From NCBI GenBank assembly GCA_016169945.1, contig JADLSH010000106.1, forward strand, positions 806,001 through 870,000: a DNA stretch of 64,000 nt, given 5' to 3'. The translations under genes and the position numbers were made by a program. Positions within the stretch are counted from its first letter, which is position 1. Each line of letters begins with the position of its first letter. The notes beneath the pieces were generated by a model. It was not told the DNA's origin. It worked only from the letters and a program-made list of their open reading frames with translations, and made no database searches. This document shows, piece by piece, positions 1-10,859 of this stretch. This DNA comes from Trachythela sp. YZ-2020. Its lineage: Eukaryota; Cnidaria; Anthozoa; Malacalcyonacea; Clavulariidae.

Positions 1-116
1 AGTTTGCTCCGAGCCTTTGGGCTTCCTTGATAGGATCATTCGATTCATTGTCAGAGAGGTCTGAGTTGGAATTACTGTCAGTGTCCTCATCTGAACTTTC
101 CGAACAAGAGCTTGTG
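1..116 (-). CDS. Partial exon of an acidic Ser/Asp/Glu-rich protein
   Basis: On the minus strand an open frame enters from about 116 and runs off the left edge. It reads as a serine- and acid-rich segment (SSCSESSDEDTDSNSNSDLS) followed by DNESNDPIKEAQRLGAN. A plausible 3' splice acceptor sits just upstream in the minus sense: a TACTAAC branch-point-like motif about 10 bases before an AAAG, then CACACAAGC. Low-complexity acidic stretches like this are common in nuclear and chromatin proteins, but no domain is visible and the protein is not recognised. The rest of the gene would lie left of the window. Confidence 0.4.
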
Positions 117-252
117 TGCTTTAATATGTTAGTACTTGATGTAAGGACAACAAAACAGTTTGAACAAATATTCCAGTGGTTATAATAAATATATTTTGCA
201 GTTTCTTTGACCTTAAATTACTAAACCAAAAAAAACTGCCAAAAAAAGACAA

Positions 253-337
253 GTTGCCCGAAGTTGCCCGAAATGTCAAAAGTTGCCCAAAATGTCCAAA
301 GTTGCCCGAAATGTCAAAAGTTGCCGAAAAGTTGCCG
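253..337. repeat. Short tandem repeat, unit about 18 bp
   Basis: Imperfect copies of AAAGTTGCCCGAAATGTC are repeated four to five times. Small ORFs on both strands here are by-products of the repeat. Confidence 0.7.
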
Positions 338-349
338 AGCATCTTGTGC

Positions 350-1690
350 CTAGGAGACTCTGAAAATGAAATTTCCGACGATTAGAGACTCCAAATTTTC
401 CCGCTCGGCGCCAACCATGGTGGCGCCTCGATGGAGTCCCCCCACTAAGTTTAACAAGCTTCCGCTTGAAAAAAATGACGTCATTGGGGCCCCAGAGAAT
501 ACTTTGCACCGATCCCCTCGAATTCTCTCGGCGGCCATGATCTTAGGGATTCGTTCTTCGTTTTCGTAGGTCTATTCCGTCTAAAGAAACTGAGTAATTC
601 TACATTTTGTACGTTAGATACCCGACTATTTTCAGATTTGAATCTGAATGTGAATCTGAATGTGAATCTGTAAAATGTAGAACGGACGGTATAAAAATGG
701 ATGTCCTCAATAGGGTGGAGGGGTCTAAAGATGCACTATCTAAAAAGTAAAATATTACCAAAACACTTCCAATACTTACTAAAAATACTACCTCAACTTT
801 TGCCATGTTCAATACAGTACAGAAAATAAATATTTCGTAGGTTTGATGTTTCATTTTTATCGTAACCGCCATCTTGAAATAATCAATATCAATCCAGTTG
901 TTCATAAAGATCAATGAGTAAAATTATAATGACATCATTTTAATCTACAAAAATATTATAAGCAGTGCTTCCACTGCAAGGATTTTTCCCTGCAGCAAGG
1001 AAATATTGGTCCTTGCAAGGAAAATGCAAGGAAATGAGTTTTACAAGGAAATGGCAAGGAAAAATACAAATTAACGGAAATTGCAAGGATTTATGTAACT
1101 TATTCCAGTTACAAGTCTAAAACCACTTAAACCAGTAAAAATGAAGCTATAAATAATATAGACCTAACAAAAGAGGTACAGAAGAATTTGAAAATGCCAT
1201 CTCCGGCGATCTAGAGACTATAAATTTCAAAATTTGTCGTTCAGCGCCTTGTGCCATTCGACCCCTCCACCATTATCAAGCACCTACGCCCCTGGATGAA
1301 CATAAATTTCACGTTCTTATTACAAACCAAACACTTCTAAGTTGGAAATGCCTAGAATTGTGAGCGTACAATATTTTGTGATACGTTTGCCTCAAATTTG
1401 CCTGAATTTTCTTGATTTTTTCTACCGTTTGGGTGGCAGGGAAATTTTGTGAGAAAAAAGGAATTTTGGAGATTGTGAAAGGAACTTGGAACCGGCGGTT
1501 GTGGAAGCACTGATTATAAGGTGAGAAAAGTAAAGGTTGCTTGTTGCTCTTTTGTTTCGTTTATTTGGTTTGTGAAGCGTTTTTGTTGCTGTGAAATAAT
1601 TGATGCAGTCTAAGGTAAGGTTAATTCAATGTTTAATAATATTGGATGGCGTTAGTAGAACTAGATGGAATACTCGAACGAAAATATATA
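350..1690. other. No gene recognised
   Basis: This stretch contains only short, unconvincing ORFs. From about 960 to 1095 it has a degenerate cluster of GCAAGGAAA-like words. No conserved domain, tRNA or element ends were seen. Confidence 0.5.
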
Positions 1691-1694
1691 TACA

Positions 1695-1765
1695 TTTCTT
1701 TAGACCTAGCCATGAGTGTCAGTTGCGAAAAATGCAACTTAGGCTCTCTGGCAATTTAATAATAT
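1695..1765. repeat. Degenerate fragment of the tRNA-derived repeat family
   Basis: It keeps the flank motif TTTAGACCTAGCCATGAGTG, the small hairpin GTTGCGAAAAATGCAAC and the following CTCTGGCA seen in the intact array at 4576-5960. The tRNA-like head itself is lost. Confidence 0.55.
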
Positions 1766-1769
1766 TGAT

Positions 1770-3310
1770 TTGAATATTCAGACTGGGCTATTACATTTAA
1801 AAACCATACCCCCCCCTGTCGAGGACCTCTGCTTTTCATGATTTTTACCACTCTGGAATGCAATAAAATCTGTGTAATTGACCCCTCTGGAAGATTCTTC
1901 AACCCCTTTGGAAATGCATTTTTACACTTTAATTAACCCCTCTGCCAGGGTGCATTCCATGCACTCCGGTTTTAAAATTTGTTGGCGTATTGGCGTGAGA
2001 TCACTCGAAAACAAGTGATAAGTGTAACCAAGTTTGTGCCTGAATTAATTGTCATATGTATATTCACAGTATAACTTCAAGAATATGATGTTGACAGTAT
2101 ATAAGACATGCCAGGTTAGCCATTATAACATGGATTTTGGTCCCCCAAAATTGAAAATCTCCAATGTATTGGCGTATTGGCGTGAACTATTGTAAATGTC
2201 GGCGTATCTCCAGCGTAGAGTTTACATGGAATGCACCCTGGTCCCTAGCTCTGGAAACAGCAATTTCCTCTTCGATTATCCATATGGAAACAATAGGCAG
2301 ACGGGAGCCAATCACAGGCCCAGTGCAGACAAGCACATGCACAAGTAGAGAAAAATGGTGGAAAATTAAAATTCCCTGCCAAATACCATAGAAGTGAACA
2401 AGGAATATAAAAGTATTTACTCTAAGGAAACAGTTAAAGGTCCAAGTTAGAGAATTTCACTGCATCTTCCTTGTATCAAGAATAAATTACTGTACACTGA
2501 GTTTACCCCTTCATAATTTTATTTACCCAATGTGCTAGAGCATCGAGAAGGCAATACTATTTCCAGTCTTTAAAACTTAGCAGGGGAAAGTGACGCATGC
2601 GCTAACGTTTGACCGCAGTGTTGGCCCAGCGACGTAGCGAAGTATCTGGAGTTGAGGGGGGGGGAGGGGGTGTCAAATAATTTTACCCAAAAAATGGAAC
2701 TTCAATGTCAAAATATACCCAGGGACGTTTCTACCATGCAGTTGACCTGGATATATATACGAAACAACAGAATATTTTGTAGAATTTGTTTTGAGTTTTG
2801 CGAACGCATACATGCGCAGTATGGTTGAGGTACCGTTTTTTGTACCTCGGTGACTCCGATTATCCCAGAGCTTGTGATCCTGCAGGCTATTGGTCAAATG
2901 ATCGCAGGCTCGGGGAATGAGATTACATTCCCTATTAAATCTGTTTCACTGGTTTCTACACCAAAAATGTACTTTATTCATAGCAAAAGCAATATTTTAC
3001 TTACAGATTGTTTATTGTACAAGTTTTTGTATTCCTATCTGTGTGGAGAGGTTGCTTATTTTATACAGATGGAAAAGATTAAAGTACGTTTTATTCTAAT
3101 TCTAAGATTATTCGTTTGTTTTCATAAAATAGAACTGTCTGAGTACCAAAGTACCTAGTATTAAGTATATCAATTTCAGATTGATATTTTAGAATATTAA
3201 ATGATGAATTATATTTTCTTGACTTCCTTTCGATTTAATTTAATGTAAAAGGAGTTGTTATTTATAGTTCTGGAGTTAGGTGTGTTTAACAATTAAAGGA
3301 CTGAGATTTT
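1770..3310. other. No gene recognised
   Basis: There are short ORFs only, none with a recognisable domain. A segment around 3140-3280 recurs in inverted orientation, diverged, at about 6145-6285, including TATCAATTTCAGATTGATA-like and CTTTCGATTTAAT words. The two therefore bracket the tRNA-like array. Confidence 0.45.
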
Positions 3311-3314
3311 ATAC

Positions 3315-4280
3315 CATTTTGTCAAATGTCTTAACCTATCACTCAAACAAGTGTCATATTTCGTGGCAGGTATTATTCTCAGTTGTAGAAACTATGTTAG
3401 CCCCCAAAGAATGCAGGCAAAGGTTGTGTAAAGAAGGATTACTCCAATTTTCCAGGGTATGTGGTTACCAGGGGCCACTCTGTCAAGGCTACTTCCAGTA
3501 TCAAAGTTTGATAAAAATATGCTTTAATATCATCTAGTTTCCAAAACACATCTTGAATTGAAAAGTGTTGTGTTAAAGTTTGCCATTGCCATAATAATCA
3601 CAGAAACTTTATAATGTAAACTATGCAGTCTTGATAGTAAGGTATCCCTCATTTCTTAATCAAATACAGATGCATTCTGTAGAGTATCCTGTGGCCCCCA
3701 GGGTATACAGTGAGGAGGAAATATATCCCTTCTGTGATATAGCACGCATTAGAAAATACTATAATCATGTTATATTAACACAACTGTTTGATTAGAGAAG
3801 TTTCCTTGACGTGACCTCCCCCCTCCCCTCTTGCTGTAACCGTTTGTTTGCACTTGCAGCTATTCTTTCTATGCATCATCCTCTGCCAAATCAACTTGGC
3901 ATGGATGTCAGTTGTTGGCTGGTGTTAATAGGTATCTTTCCTGAAATTGCATGTTTGTTTTATGGGTAACAAACTTCCTGAAATTTAGACAAAATCGTCT
4001 GAACTTCTGACCCCCTACCACCCCACCCCCATCTGCACTCACAATTGGTTCTTTGTAGCCTTTCATGTCAAAACATTTTCAACAAAATGACTATTTAATG
4101 AAAGGCAACTGGGGGGGGGGGGCAATTGTCAACCCTACCCAAATCTCTACCACATTTGTGTTTCCCATATCCAAAATTGACTTATTTCTCAAGCATAGTC
4201 CAACTGCTTAACCCACACCATACCAAATTATGTAGCTGAAAATGCCTGCCACAAAAATATGACGCTATATTTTGAATGAT
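3315..4280. mobile_element. Non-coding element with terminal inverted repeats
   Basis: The left end (CCTATCACTCAAAC followed by GTGTCATATTTCGTGGCAGG) is matched in inverted orientation near 4232-4280 (GCCTGCCACAAAAATATGAC then TTTGAATGATAGG). About 600 bp of the body recurs, inverted and diverged, at 53865-54470, so this is a dispersed family. No transposase ORF is visible, so it is probably a non-autonomous DNA transposon. The target-site duplication was not resolved. Confidence 0.55.
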
Positions 4281-4645
4281 AGGTTTAAAAATAGGTACGC
4301 CAAGCGTACATGCATCTGCTCATGCGTATTTGCATAATTGTAAAAATTAATAAAGTAGTTAATTTGTAACTTTTCCCCATAAGTCAATTAATGCTCGAGG
4401 TCTATGAATGTATGAACTTTTATATGGCTTCTAAAAAACTCTACATGTGCATAGAGGGATAAGGGCCTAGAGCCCGTATGAGAACTTTTTAAAACAATTG
4501 TAAAACCTTCAGATTTTAGTCTTGTAGTTGGGAAGAAAATATGTAACTCGTAACTCTATGGTTGTAGATAACAGAATCCAAGTGAGTAGATATATACACA
4601 ATTTTAAGACCTAACCAGGAACGGTTGCGAAAAATGCAACACTAG

Positions 4646-4717
4646 TCCTCTGGTAGGAATTGAACCCACGGCCCTGCGATTCCGGTGCAGCGCTCTAACC
4701 AACTGAGCTACAGAGGC
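4646..4717 (-). tRNA. tRNA-like block, array unit 1
   Basis: Read on the minus strand it has an A box (TAGCTCAGTTGG), a B box (GGTTCAATTCC) and a six-pair acceptor stem (CCTCTG/CAGAGG). The anticodon loop reads CCGGAAT, lacking the usual U33. Probably a SINE head rather than a working tRNA. Confidence 0.45.
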
Positions 4718-4916
4718 CAGTTGCTGAGCTGTAACCGTAAGTTCTGTATATATATGTTATCGGGTGTGCGGGTTGTGATAAGGTAAACTTCAAAGATTTT
4801 TTTGCACTTCACTTGGTTGAACTAGAATACTGGGTTTGCTGGATAATCCAAGTGAGTAGATATATACACAATTTTAAGACCTAACCAGGAACGGTTGCGA
4901 AAAATGCAACACGAGG

Positions 4917-4988
4917 TCCTCTGGCAGGAATTGGACCCACGGCCCTGCGATTCCGGTGCAGCGCTCTAACCAACTGAGCTACAGAGGC
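4917..4988 (-). tRNA. tRNA-like block, array unit 2
   Basis: Nearly identical to the block at 4646-4717, with the same A box and acceptor pairing. The B box has one change in this copy (TTGGACCC on the plus strand). Confidence 0.45.
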
Positions 4989-5185
4989 CAGTTGCTGAGC
5001 TGTGACCGTAAGGTCTGTATATATAGGTTATCGGGTGTGCGGGTTGTGATAAGGCAAACTTCAAAGATTTTTGCACTTCACTTGGTTGAACTAGAATACT
5101 GGGTTTGGTGGATAATCCAAGTGAGTAGATATATACACAATTTTAAGACCTAATCAGGAACGGTTGCGAAAAATGCAACACTAGG

Positions 5186-5257
5186 TCCTCTGGCAGGAAT
5201 TGAACCCACGGCCCTGCAATGCCGGTGCAGCGCTCTAACCAACTGAGCTACAGAGAC
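5186..5257 (-). tRNA. tRNA-like block, array unit 3
   Basis: Same structure as the neighbouring units. The 5' acceptor arm carries a change (CAGAGACC instead of CAGAGGCC on the plus strand), weakening the acceptor stem. Confidence 0.4.
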
Positions 5258-5525
5258 CAGTTGCTGAGCTGTAACCGTAAGTTCTGTATATATAGGTTAT
5301 CGGGTGTGCGGGTTGTGATAAGGTAAACTTCAAAGATTTTTTTGCACTTCACTTGGTTGAACTAGAATACTGGGTTTGGTGGATAATCCAAGTGAGTAGA
5401 TATATACACAATTTTAAGACCTAACCAAGTGAGTAGATATATACACAATTTTAAGACCTTATAATCACAACCCGCACACCCGATAACCTATATATACAGA
5501 ACTTACGGTTACAGCTCAGCAACTG

Positions 5526-5597
5526 GCCTCTGTAGCTCAGTTGGTTAGAGCGCTGCACCGGAATCACAGGGCCGTGGGTTCAATTCCTTCCAGAGGA
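5526..5597 (+). tRNA. tRNA-like block, array unit 4 (inverted)
   Basis: Plus-strand copy with A box TAGCTCAGTTGG and B box GGTTCAATTCC. The anticodon arm differs slightly from the others (GGAATCACAG). Confidence 0.45.
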
Positions 5598-5796
5598 CCT
5601 AGTGTTGCATTTTTCGCAACCGTTCCTGGTTAGATCTTAAAATTGTGTATATATCTACTCACTTGGATTATCCATCAAACCCAGTATTATAGTTCAACCA
5701 AGTGAAGTGCAAAAAAATCTTTGAAGTTTACCTTATCACAACCCGCACACCCGATAACCTATATATACAGAACTTGCGGTTACAGCTCAGCAACTG

Positions 5797-5868
5797 GCCT
5801 CTGTAGCTCAGTTGGTTAGAGCGCTGCACCGGAATCGCAGGGCCGTGGGTTCAATTCCTGCCAGAGGA
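5797..5868 (+). tRNA. tRNA-like block, array unit 5 (inverted)
   Basis: Plus-strand copy with intact A and B boxes and a six-pair acceptor stem. It is followed by the GTTGCATTTTTCGCAAC hairpin, as in every unit. Confidence 0.45.
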
Positions 5869-5964
5869 CCTAGGGTTGCATTTTTCGCAACCGTTCCTGG
5901 TTAGGTCTTAAAATTGTGTATATATCTACTCACTTGGATTATCCACCAAACCCAGTATTACGTT

Positions 5965-7715
5965 ATTTTAGCCTGCCTTCGCTGATTGGCTACAAGCTGA
6001 CACTAACATTATATTACATTATATTTACAAGTCGATAGCATTATATCTGCATTCGCAGATACAAAAATTTGACAAAAAAAATGGGCATTCATACCCCAAG
6101 CCGCTTAATATGAAATCTCCATTCCTTTTGTGGAGCGCACTTAAATCCAGAACTATAAATGAGAACTTCTTATTCATCAAATTAAATCTATCTTTAATTA
6201 AATCGAAAGAAGCTCAAGGAATATAATTGATCATTATTTTATAAAATATCAATCTGAAATTAATATACTTAGGCACTTGTATATTAGATAAATAATCGGC
6301 AGAATTTCATTATTTTCAAGCCTCTCGATGGCTTGCTTGCCATTTGAAACCGTGATCCGCGAATGAAATGCATTTACAACGGAAAACGGCGGATATATTG
6401 CAATGATCTCCCGTCACCGAGCGATACCGTAAACCGCCACAAAAATGGAGATATATCCGAAAACTGACCTGTCAAATGGACTAAAGCCGCCTCGCCGCCA
6501 GACTGTAATAGACCCCCACGGAAAGCTTAGAACAGAGTAATATTTTCTCACTCCTTTTGTCGAGGTTTTTCAATTTCACGCATTCTGATTGGTCGGGAGC
6601 CAAAATGTAAACAAATGCGCTGTTTGGCTCAGAATGAAATTCCCCCTTGTTATCTGCAAGCAAATGTTTCCGAATTCGGATTTATGTAGCCTAAGGCCGA
6701 AAGTGCTGGCATCATCTTGAGCTGCAATCGCTTACCTTTTTCAACCAATCATATTAAAGTGTTGACCTCAGCCAACCAATTATATAATTCAACTAGCTAA
6801 GCAATATTTTAAGAAGCAAATGATAAATCTGATCATCATAGAAAATAGTTAATAGACTGCCTAAATTATTTTGCCTAATGCAAAGAATAGAGGCTAACCA
6901 AACTGTAAAAATGCATAATATTTTTTCACAAATGATAATTAGCAAATTCAGGACAAAATTTTCGATGAAACATTGTGAAAATGCCAACCAAATCAATTTT
7001 AAAGCAAAGCAAATTTATAGACAATACAATGCGTCTGTTTCAAAAGAGGTGATGTCTCAAGGAACGTATTGTTCAGTTTTACTTGTTGACAGATAGTTTA
7101 AAGATCATTTTCATCATTGGGCATGCTTTCACGTGGGCAGCCCATGATATTTTACTGTGAACCAATATAATACTTACAAACACTTCCTACTAACAAATTG
7201 ACGAATCATAAGGCGCAATACAATACAATACAAGTTAATTTGCGCATAACTTGCAGGATGCTAAGGAAGATCATATCATTTACACTGAGCTCTTCGCTGA
7301 CTCAAGTTATTGAAATAATTTAATAATCCGTTTAGGCGGACGTCTGCTCTAATTTACAGTTACCTTCAATGTGTTCTAAATTGCACATTTATCGAATGAT
7401 GTAATATTCATTTGGTAGTTATAATATTATGGAAATAATAAATATTATATACAAATATAGAAGCGGTCATCATCCAATGTCTCCAACACCATATACTGGA
7501 TCTCCAGGAAGGACATTTTGCAAAGAGACACAAACATTATTGCTGCTAGATAATGTATTTACTTTAGTATGTATATATGGTAAAAAGCAACGTTTCGGTC
7601 TCAAACTATTTTTCTATTTTCGTATAATAAATTTGTAGTTCTGGTTAAAATCTGCAAAATGTCAACCTCAGGTTTGTAGACTCAATGTGCGTCACACATA
7701 AACCATGCCTACAGT
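5965..7715. other. No gene recognised
   Basis: AT-rich sequence with short ORFs without domain signatures. It includes the inverted relative (about 6145-6285) of the segment at 3140-3280. Confidence 0.45.
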
Positions 7716-7720
7716 AAATC

Positions 7721-7888
7721 TAAGGACTGCCACAGGGATTTATCGCCCCTTGGCCAGGTTAAGGACTGGTCATATGGGTCCAGTGCCCTTGGTCAGATTA
7801 AGGACTGTCACAAGGGGTTTGATGACACTTGGTCAGGTTAAGGACTGTCAATAGAGGTTTAGTTCTCCTTGGTCAGGTTAAGGACTTC
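7721..7888. repeat. Imperfect tandem repeat, about 40-bp unit, four copies
   Basis: Each unit begins TTAAGGACTG and contains CCTTGGTCAGGTTAAGGACT with variable middle sequence. Confidence 0.75.
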
Positions 7889-7889
7889 T

Positions 7890-8911
7890 CATAGATTCAA
7901 ATTTGAATGGAAGTTCAGCTTCTCTTGGTTGTTGCTATGCTACAATTTTTTGGGAGTATCGCGGGTGTGTCAATTTGTAAACACTAAGTTAAACTCGGTT
8001 TACAAAATGAATATAATAGAGATTAGAGTAGAAATTGAACTGCGTGTCGTGAAATTTTGGTCTGGAATCAAAATTGATTTCAGATTTCGCGTTTGATTTT
8101 AGACTAAATTGCACTCCACTCAGCAAAATTGCCATTATTAATTCCTCTGTTTATAAAATTTTATCCAATATCAGGCGATTGTTTATTCCCCAAAATATTG
8201 TTAACATAGCCTCAGATTTGTATATCGAAACTAAACCTTGGTGTTTTAATGTAGGCATGCAAGCTGCTGTGAAACATTTCTGTTCGTAACTGTGGCGTTG
8301 GTTAGTATTGTTATATTTCTATTTGATATTTAAACAGCGTATATATAGCAAAAAACACTGCCTAGTTTCAAAAATTGCTCTGCAGAATGGCGACAACTTT
8401 TATGGTTGATAACGTAACAGCAAATGTCCTGAATATTTAAGCAGCACACTGTTAACTGTCTTGTATTGAGGTATTATATTGATATTACAAATTATTAATT
8501 ATGGTGTTATATCATGGTGTTTTTGGCATTAACTGTGTACGGTTACAACTAGAATAGCTATATTTTTGGAGCTGTTCGGTTATTCACAAACACAACTGCT
8601 TGGAATCGCCGTTATCCGTGTGATCCCCTCTCTAACCAACACAACAACTGCTTGAATCATCAGATCCCCAGGACCCCCTCCTAAATACCTAAAAATTTGC
8701 AAATGTTATGAAAATTGTGCTGGAGGAGTAGTTGTTTTAAACTGGTTGATGGATATAGTTTTCGCTAATATTACAGTGTCAATTTTAATCTTCAAAACTT
8801 TCAATCATCTAGGCTGACATGTACACAATGAAACAAAATTTAGGCCGTTATGCTCTTTAAAAGATTGTATCGATTAACGTGGTTTGAATAGAACATGTCT
8901 TTGTCTTTTAG
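7890..8911. other. No gene recognised upstream of the WD/SOCS exon
   Basis: Short ORFs only. A 3' splice acceptor (TTGTCTTTTAG) closes this stretch at 8911. Any earlier exons of the WD/SOCS gene were not identified here. Confidence 0.4.
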
Positions 8912-10191
8912 TCAACATGGAAACTGGTGAAATAGTTCTTCCAATGTTTGTCCTTCCACGGCAAAAAGGACTCCCTGCTGTTTTGGATTACTCGCCATCA
9001 CTGAAGTGTATTTTGACGACGACTGACCCTGGAGTTCTGACGTTTCTTAATATTGATTCAAAATCAGTTGTAAAATCTGCTCATATCGGTGGTGATCTGT
9101 ATTCAAGCAGTAAAGTAGCACTCTCTCCTGATAGTTCCGTGGTTGCATTCAGTTCAATGTTTGATAGGTCCAAGTCTTATAATCCAGATCAATTGTGTAT
9201 TTGCCGTATGGATGATGATGGCACAGACAACAGGACTCATAACATGTTTCTGATTCCTCGTTTTCGTTTTGTATTTACAAGAACAATTAAATTTTTTCCC
9301 GATGGTACTAAGGTTTTTGTTGCCAGTTCTGGGAATAAAGCGAACAAACTGAGTTTTGGTAAACTGATAAAGCTAGGAGAAGAATGTTGGGTAGACAAAT
9401 TAGATCAAGGTAAGGATGGAGCTAATTCCAACACTTCTGATCCTGCCAGTTTTGAACCTTGCAGACACATAAAGAAGGTTGAGTTTACTGAACTAAATTC
9501 TTCTCATATGCTTGGACGGAATTGTCCTGCTAACACACGTCGTATCTTTGCCGTAGCCGTATCACCAGATGTTACACGAATTTTAGCTGGAAGCAATGAT
9601 GGCGACGTAATAATTATTGATGTAAAACGTGTGAAAGTTTTGAACTTTACACCAATCTATGATTATTTTACGCCAACTACCGCATGTCAGTATAACCCGA
9701 CCTATGGGCACCACGAGTTTGCGACCATTCATTATGACAAAAGCTTTCGTATTTGGAAAGTTGAAGACTTGGATGATGGTAGTGATCAAGTTAAAACTGT
9801 TCATCACTTAAAGATTAATGAAATAAATATCGGATATGTATATGGAGTGTTATCTTATTCCCCAGACGGTGAACTAATTGCACTCACTTTAAAAAAGACC
9901 TATATAATAAGCTCACATTCTGGAGAAATCCTGTACACCTTGGTGTATAATGAAGAATTGGGGATACAACGAACAGTCGGTCTTATCAGTTTGAATCTAT
10001 TCTTCGGTCATGTATGTCAGGTTTCTGTGCTTCATCAGGATAACAGTTTAGGTTTTTGGAAGCTGCCAGTAGTGTACAGTTTGAAAACATTATGTTTGCT
10101 ATTGCTCAAGTCCGTTGTAAAGTATAAGGATATAGAGGAATTACCTTTGCCACCTCCGGCTAAGAGGAAATTGAAATATATTTACGTCTGA
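8912..10191 (+). CDS. WD-repeat and SOCS-box protein (WSB-like), last exon or near-complete gene
   Basis: This is a large uninterrupted frame. The first ATG in frame is at 8884, but TTGTCTTTTAG ending at 8911 looks like a splice acceptor, so the exon probably starts at 8912 and the first 10 codons of the longer frame are intron. Several WD-type blades are visible: FAVAVSPDVTRILAGSNDGD, then FATIHYDKSFRIWKVED, then LSYSPDGELIALTLKK, then SVLHQDNSLGFWKLP. The last 37 residues form a SOCS box: an Elongin-BC box (SLKTLCLLLL) followed by a Cullin-box-like IEELPLPP. In the WSB/SOCS family this recruits Elongin B/C and a Cullin to ubiquitinate a target held by the propeller; the target cannot be predicted here. 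The N-terminal blades look incomplete, consistent with upstream exons. The frame is intact, with a TGA stop. Confidence 0.8.
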
Positions 10192-10249
10192 TCGTCGTAG
10201 AGTAGACACCTTACAAACAGATTCCAAAGAAAACACCGCCTTAAGTATT

Positions 10250-10850
10250 CAAAAGAGCAACAAAATACATCCTAAATTTAGGGTTTGTAACTGATGTTCC
10301 ATACTCCTCTAGACTCATGGACCTTAATTTGCTACCTATAACGTATTGGCACGAGTATTTGGACCTAGTACTATTATATAAAATTATAAACAACCTTACT
10401 CTAATCGATGCGAGTAGTCGCCCGGCAATTGTACTGCCTGGAAACACTAGAAGCTCGTCTAACGAGAATATAATTAAACTCGTTATGCCATTTGCTCTAG
10501 TTTTTATACGTAAATAGAAATGCTTTGCTGAACGTTTATAACTGTGACGATCCTCGGACGTGGAAATGGCCAGACACCTCACCACTGGTTTTAGCTGTTG
10601 TTAAGGACCTGTATATATATAGTTTTAGAAGATTTTTAAATTTAATTGTATATAACTTTAGTCACTATATCTTACTATAGTTTTAGAATATTTAAATTTA
10701 ATGGTATAATTGTAGCATATAATTATGTATTGTAGGTTTTATTATAGGATCGCCGCGTAATTGGGGTCACTGTGGCGAGTTCCCTAGCTCTACTTTTATA
10801 CATATTTTTTTTCATTGTAGTAGCTGAAGCTTATTAAATCATCATTAAAT
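10250..10850 (+). pseudogene. 3' fragment of a LINE reverse transcriptase
   Basis: Plus-strand frames carry a diverged C-terminal LINE motif (LNLLPITYWHEYLDLVLLYK, then NNLTLIDASS and NTRSSS), matching the C-terminal region after the RT domain of jockey/RTE/CR1-type elements. It is broken by stops in every frame and has no RT core. A 3' tail with an AT-rich run follows. It begins about 60 bases after the WD/SOCS stop codon, so it may form part of that gene's 3' UTR. Confidence 0.6.
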
Positions 10851-10859
10851 CACTGTATA

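Larger units (their letters stand above)
4576..5960. repeat. Array of tRNA-derived repeat units, three head-to-tail then two inverted
   Basis: Units of about 270 bp each contain a tRNA-like block, the hairpin GTTGCGAAAAATGCAAC, and a flank with CCAAGTGAGTAGATATATAC and TATCGGGTGTGCGGGTTGTG. Three units run with the tRNA-like block on the minus strand (about 4576-5418). After a short junction near 5420-5460, two units run with it on the plus strand. The locus is therefore a tandem array folded into a large inverted repeat. The layout resembles a tRNA-derived SINE that has been tandemly amplified. Confidence 0.85.

Noticed and set aside
2164..3537. Several 60-100 codon ORFs
   Set aside because: No domain, no conservation inside the window, and some overlap the non-coding TIR element.
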